From Candidatus Omnitrophota bacterium (GTDB lineage Bacteria; Omnitrophota; Gorgyraeia; 2-01-FULL-45-10), in the NCBI GenBank assembly GCA_028716065.1, contig JAQUQN010000056.1:1-6922 (forward strand): a stretch of 6,922 bases of DNA, in the 5' to 3' direction. The translations under genes were made by a program, and so were the position numbers. Below, in pieces: positions 6,132 to 6,922 of this stretch (its first letter is position 1; every line of letters begins with the position of its first letter). A model generated the notes under the pieces. That model saw only the letters and a list, made by a program, of their open reading frames with translations. It did not search any database and was not told the origin of the DNA.

Positions 6132-6770
6132 ATGCAGAAAGTTCTAATAGCGCCGAGCATATTATCAGCCGATTTTTCCAAACTGGGACAGGAAATAAAG
6201 GATGTGGAAGAGGCCGGAGCCGACTGGATACACGTCGATGTCATGGACGGCCACTTCGTCCCCAATATCACCATAGGGCCGGTCGTCGTGAAGTCTATCA
6301 GGCCTGTCACGAGACTACCGCTGGACGTTCACCTCATGATAGATAACCCCGAGAGGTATGTCGAAAGTTTCGCGAAGGCGGGAAGCGATATAATAACATT
6401 TCATGCGGAGGTCGAGGAGCGCCCTACGGAGATAATCAAACTGATCAGGTATTTCAAGAAGAAGGTCGGCGTTTCGATAAAACCCAAAACTGACATCAGG
6501 ATGATAGAGCCTCTCCTGAAGATGGTGGATATGGTGCTCGTGATGACGGTCGAGCCTGGATTCGGGGGCCAGGAGTTCATGTCCGACTGTACCGCCAAGA
6601 TAGAGGCATTGCGTAAAATATTCAAAAAGGATATACAGGTCGACGGAGGAATAAATGAAATGAACGCACCCGAGGCAATAGAGAAGGGCGCGAATATCCT
6701 CGTGGCCGGCACGGCCGTATTCGGGCAAAAGGATTACGCGCAGGCGATAAAGAAAATAAAAAATGTGTGA
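6132..6770 (+). CDS. rpe: Ribulose-phosphate 3-epimerase
   Basis: TIM-barrel metalloenzyme that interconverts D-ribulose-5-phosphate and D-xylulose-5-phosphate in the pentose phosphate pathway, in the cytosol. At 212 residues it has the usual length (about 210-230). The start region IAPSILSADFSKL, the metal and catalytic cluster WIHVDVMDGHFVPN (His34, Asp36), DVHLM (His67), the flexible loop VMTVEPGFGGQ (138-147) and VDGGIN (Asp171, second catalytic acid) are all intact. The segment GVSIKPKTD (113-121) replaces the commoner GxxLNPxTP. The start is set by a strong GGAGG 5 nt before ATG. The gene is separated from the upstream operon by 269 nt of repeats and from the next gene by 111 nt. No promoter could be identified with confidence, so it may be read through from the upstream operon. 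Confidence 0.97.
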   Translation: MQKVLIAPSILSADFSKLGQEIKDVEEAGADWIHVDVMDGHFVPNITIGPVVVKSIRPVTRLPLDVHLMIDNPERYVESFAKAGSDIITFHAEVEERPTEIIKLIRYFKKKVGVSIKPKTDIRMIEPLLKMVDMVLVMTVEPGFGGQEFMSDCTAKIEALRKIFKKDIQVDGGINEMNAPEAIEKGANILVAGTAVFGQKDYAQAIKKIKNV

Positions 6771-6784
6771 CAAATCAATTTATT

Positions 6785-6861
6785 ATGATTACACAGATCA
6801 TAAATAGATTTCACAGATTAAAAAAATCGGTGTAATCATCTTTAGAAATCTGTGTAATCAT
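6785..6861. repeat. Nested inverted repeat in the rpe-mutase spacer
   Basis: The outer arms are a perfect 14-bp inverted repeat, ATGATTACACAGAT at 6785-6798 and its complement at 6848-6861. The inner arms at 6807-6819 and 6825-6837 match at 11 of 13 positions around an A-rich centre. The inner arms are themselves related to the outer ones (an ATTxCACAGAT theme), as in the ACACAGATTTCACAGATT class of dispersed intergenic palindromes seen in many bacterial genomes (from memory). The element is AT-rich, noncoding and followed by TTTT, so it could act as a weak terminator for rpe. That is inference. Confidence 0.8.
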
Positions 6862-6867
6862 TTTAAA

Positions 6868-6874
6868 AAGGAGG
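6868..6874 (+). promoter_or_regulatory. Consensus Shine-Dalgarno of the phosphohexomutase gene
   Basis: AAGGAGG, a full match to the 16S rRNA tail complement, 7 nt before GTG 6882. It is the strongest ribosome site in the window and makes the GTG start secure. Confidence 0.85.
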
Positions 6875-6881
6875 TAAATAA

Positions 6882-6922
6882 GTGGGAGCGATAAAGTTCG
6901 GGACGGACGGCTGGAGGAGATC
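6882..6922 (+). CDS. Phosphohexomutase (phosphoglucomutase/phosphomannomutase family), 5' end only
   Basis: Thirteen complete codons from a GTG start read MGAIKFGTDGWRR, followed by the window edge. IKFGTDGWR is the characteristic N-terminal strand of the alpha-D-phosphohexomutase superfamily (phosphoglucomutase, phosphomannomutase, GlmM), enzymes that move a phosphate between C6 and C1 of hexoses through a phosphoserine. The catalytic serine and the sugar-specificity loop lie beyond the window, so substrate cannot be decided. Given the GDP-mannose enzyme 3.8 kb upstream, a phosphomannomutase role is possible, but GlmM or a general phosphoglucomutase is equally open. A consensus ribosome site precedes it. 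Confidence 0.85.
   Translation, partial: MGAIKFGTDGWRR

Noticed and set aside
6315..6773. Minus-strand open frame of 152 codons opposite rpe
   Set aside because: It is antisense to a complete rpe gene with every catalytic residue intact, and its own product is unrecognisable.
6767..6789. Promoter-like GTGACA and TATGAT hexamers between rpe and the mutase gene
   Set aside because: Each matches the consensus at 5 of 6 positions, but they are only 11 nt apart, far short of the usual 17, and the second hexamer is part of the inverted repeat.

Overview
The window is a compact, entirely plus-strand stretch of a bacterial chromosome. It holds seven tightly packed genes (positions 3 to 5862), a repeat-filled spacer, rpe, a second repeat-bearing spacer and the first codons of a phosphohexomutase gene. 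I see no tRNA, rRNA, CRISPR array, IS transposase or phage gene. The mid-range GC content, heavy use of ATA (Ile) and AGG/AGA (Arg) codons, ATGA-style overlaps and several heptanucleotide repeat arrays suggest an uncultured Gram-negative-type lineage. Candidatus Omnitrophota or a similar candidate phylum is my guess from general resemblance, and nothing in the window proves it.

Layout. Positions 3-998 carry trpB without its N-terminus. A small DUF6941-like gene (about 1010-1402) follows, then trpA (1399-2202), a mannose-1-phosphate guanylyltransferase gene (2192-3115), ruvX/yqgF (3112-3555), an M16 zinc peptidase gene (3548-4813) and an M50 site-2-type membrane protease gene with two CBS domains (4810-5862). 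Every junction from the DUF6941-like gene to the M50 gene overlaps, by 4, 11, 4, 8 and 4 nt, so these genes are very likely co-transcribed and translationally coupled. Positions 5860-6125 are essentially all repeat: two identical 98-bp palindromes set in a GAGTTAT-type heptamer array. Then come rpe (6132-6770), a 77-bp nested inverted repeat (6785-6861), and a consensus Shine-Dalgarno leading to the phosphohexomutase gene (6882 to the window end).

How the genes fit together. TrpA and TrpB form tryptophan synthase. The guanylyltransferase makes GDP-mannose, and the mutase at the right edge could supply mannose-1-phosphate, although its substrate cannot be told from 13 codons. Rpe belongs to the pentose phosphate pathway. 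RuvX is a housekeeping RNase H-fold nuclease. The two proteases suggest a proteolysis or envelope-quality role for the end of the operon, but no substrate is visible.

The most striking feature is the repeat content. Three unrelated heptanucleotide families (GGGTCAA, GACCAGA, GAGTTAT) each form short arrays of about four units. One is at a gene junction and supplies the N-terminal tail of the guanylyltransferase, one sits in frame inside the same enzyme, and one is intergenic and hosts the duplicated palindromes. They resemble the STRR heptamer repeats described in cyanobacteria and appear to be remodelling gene boundaries here.
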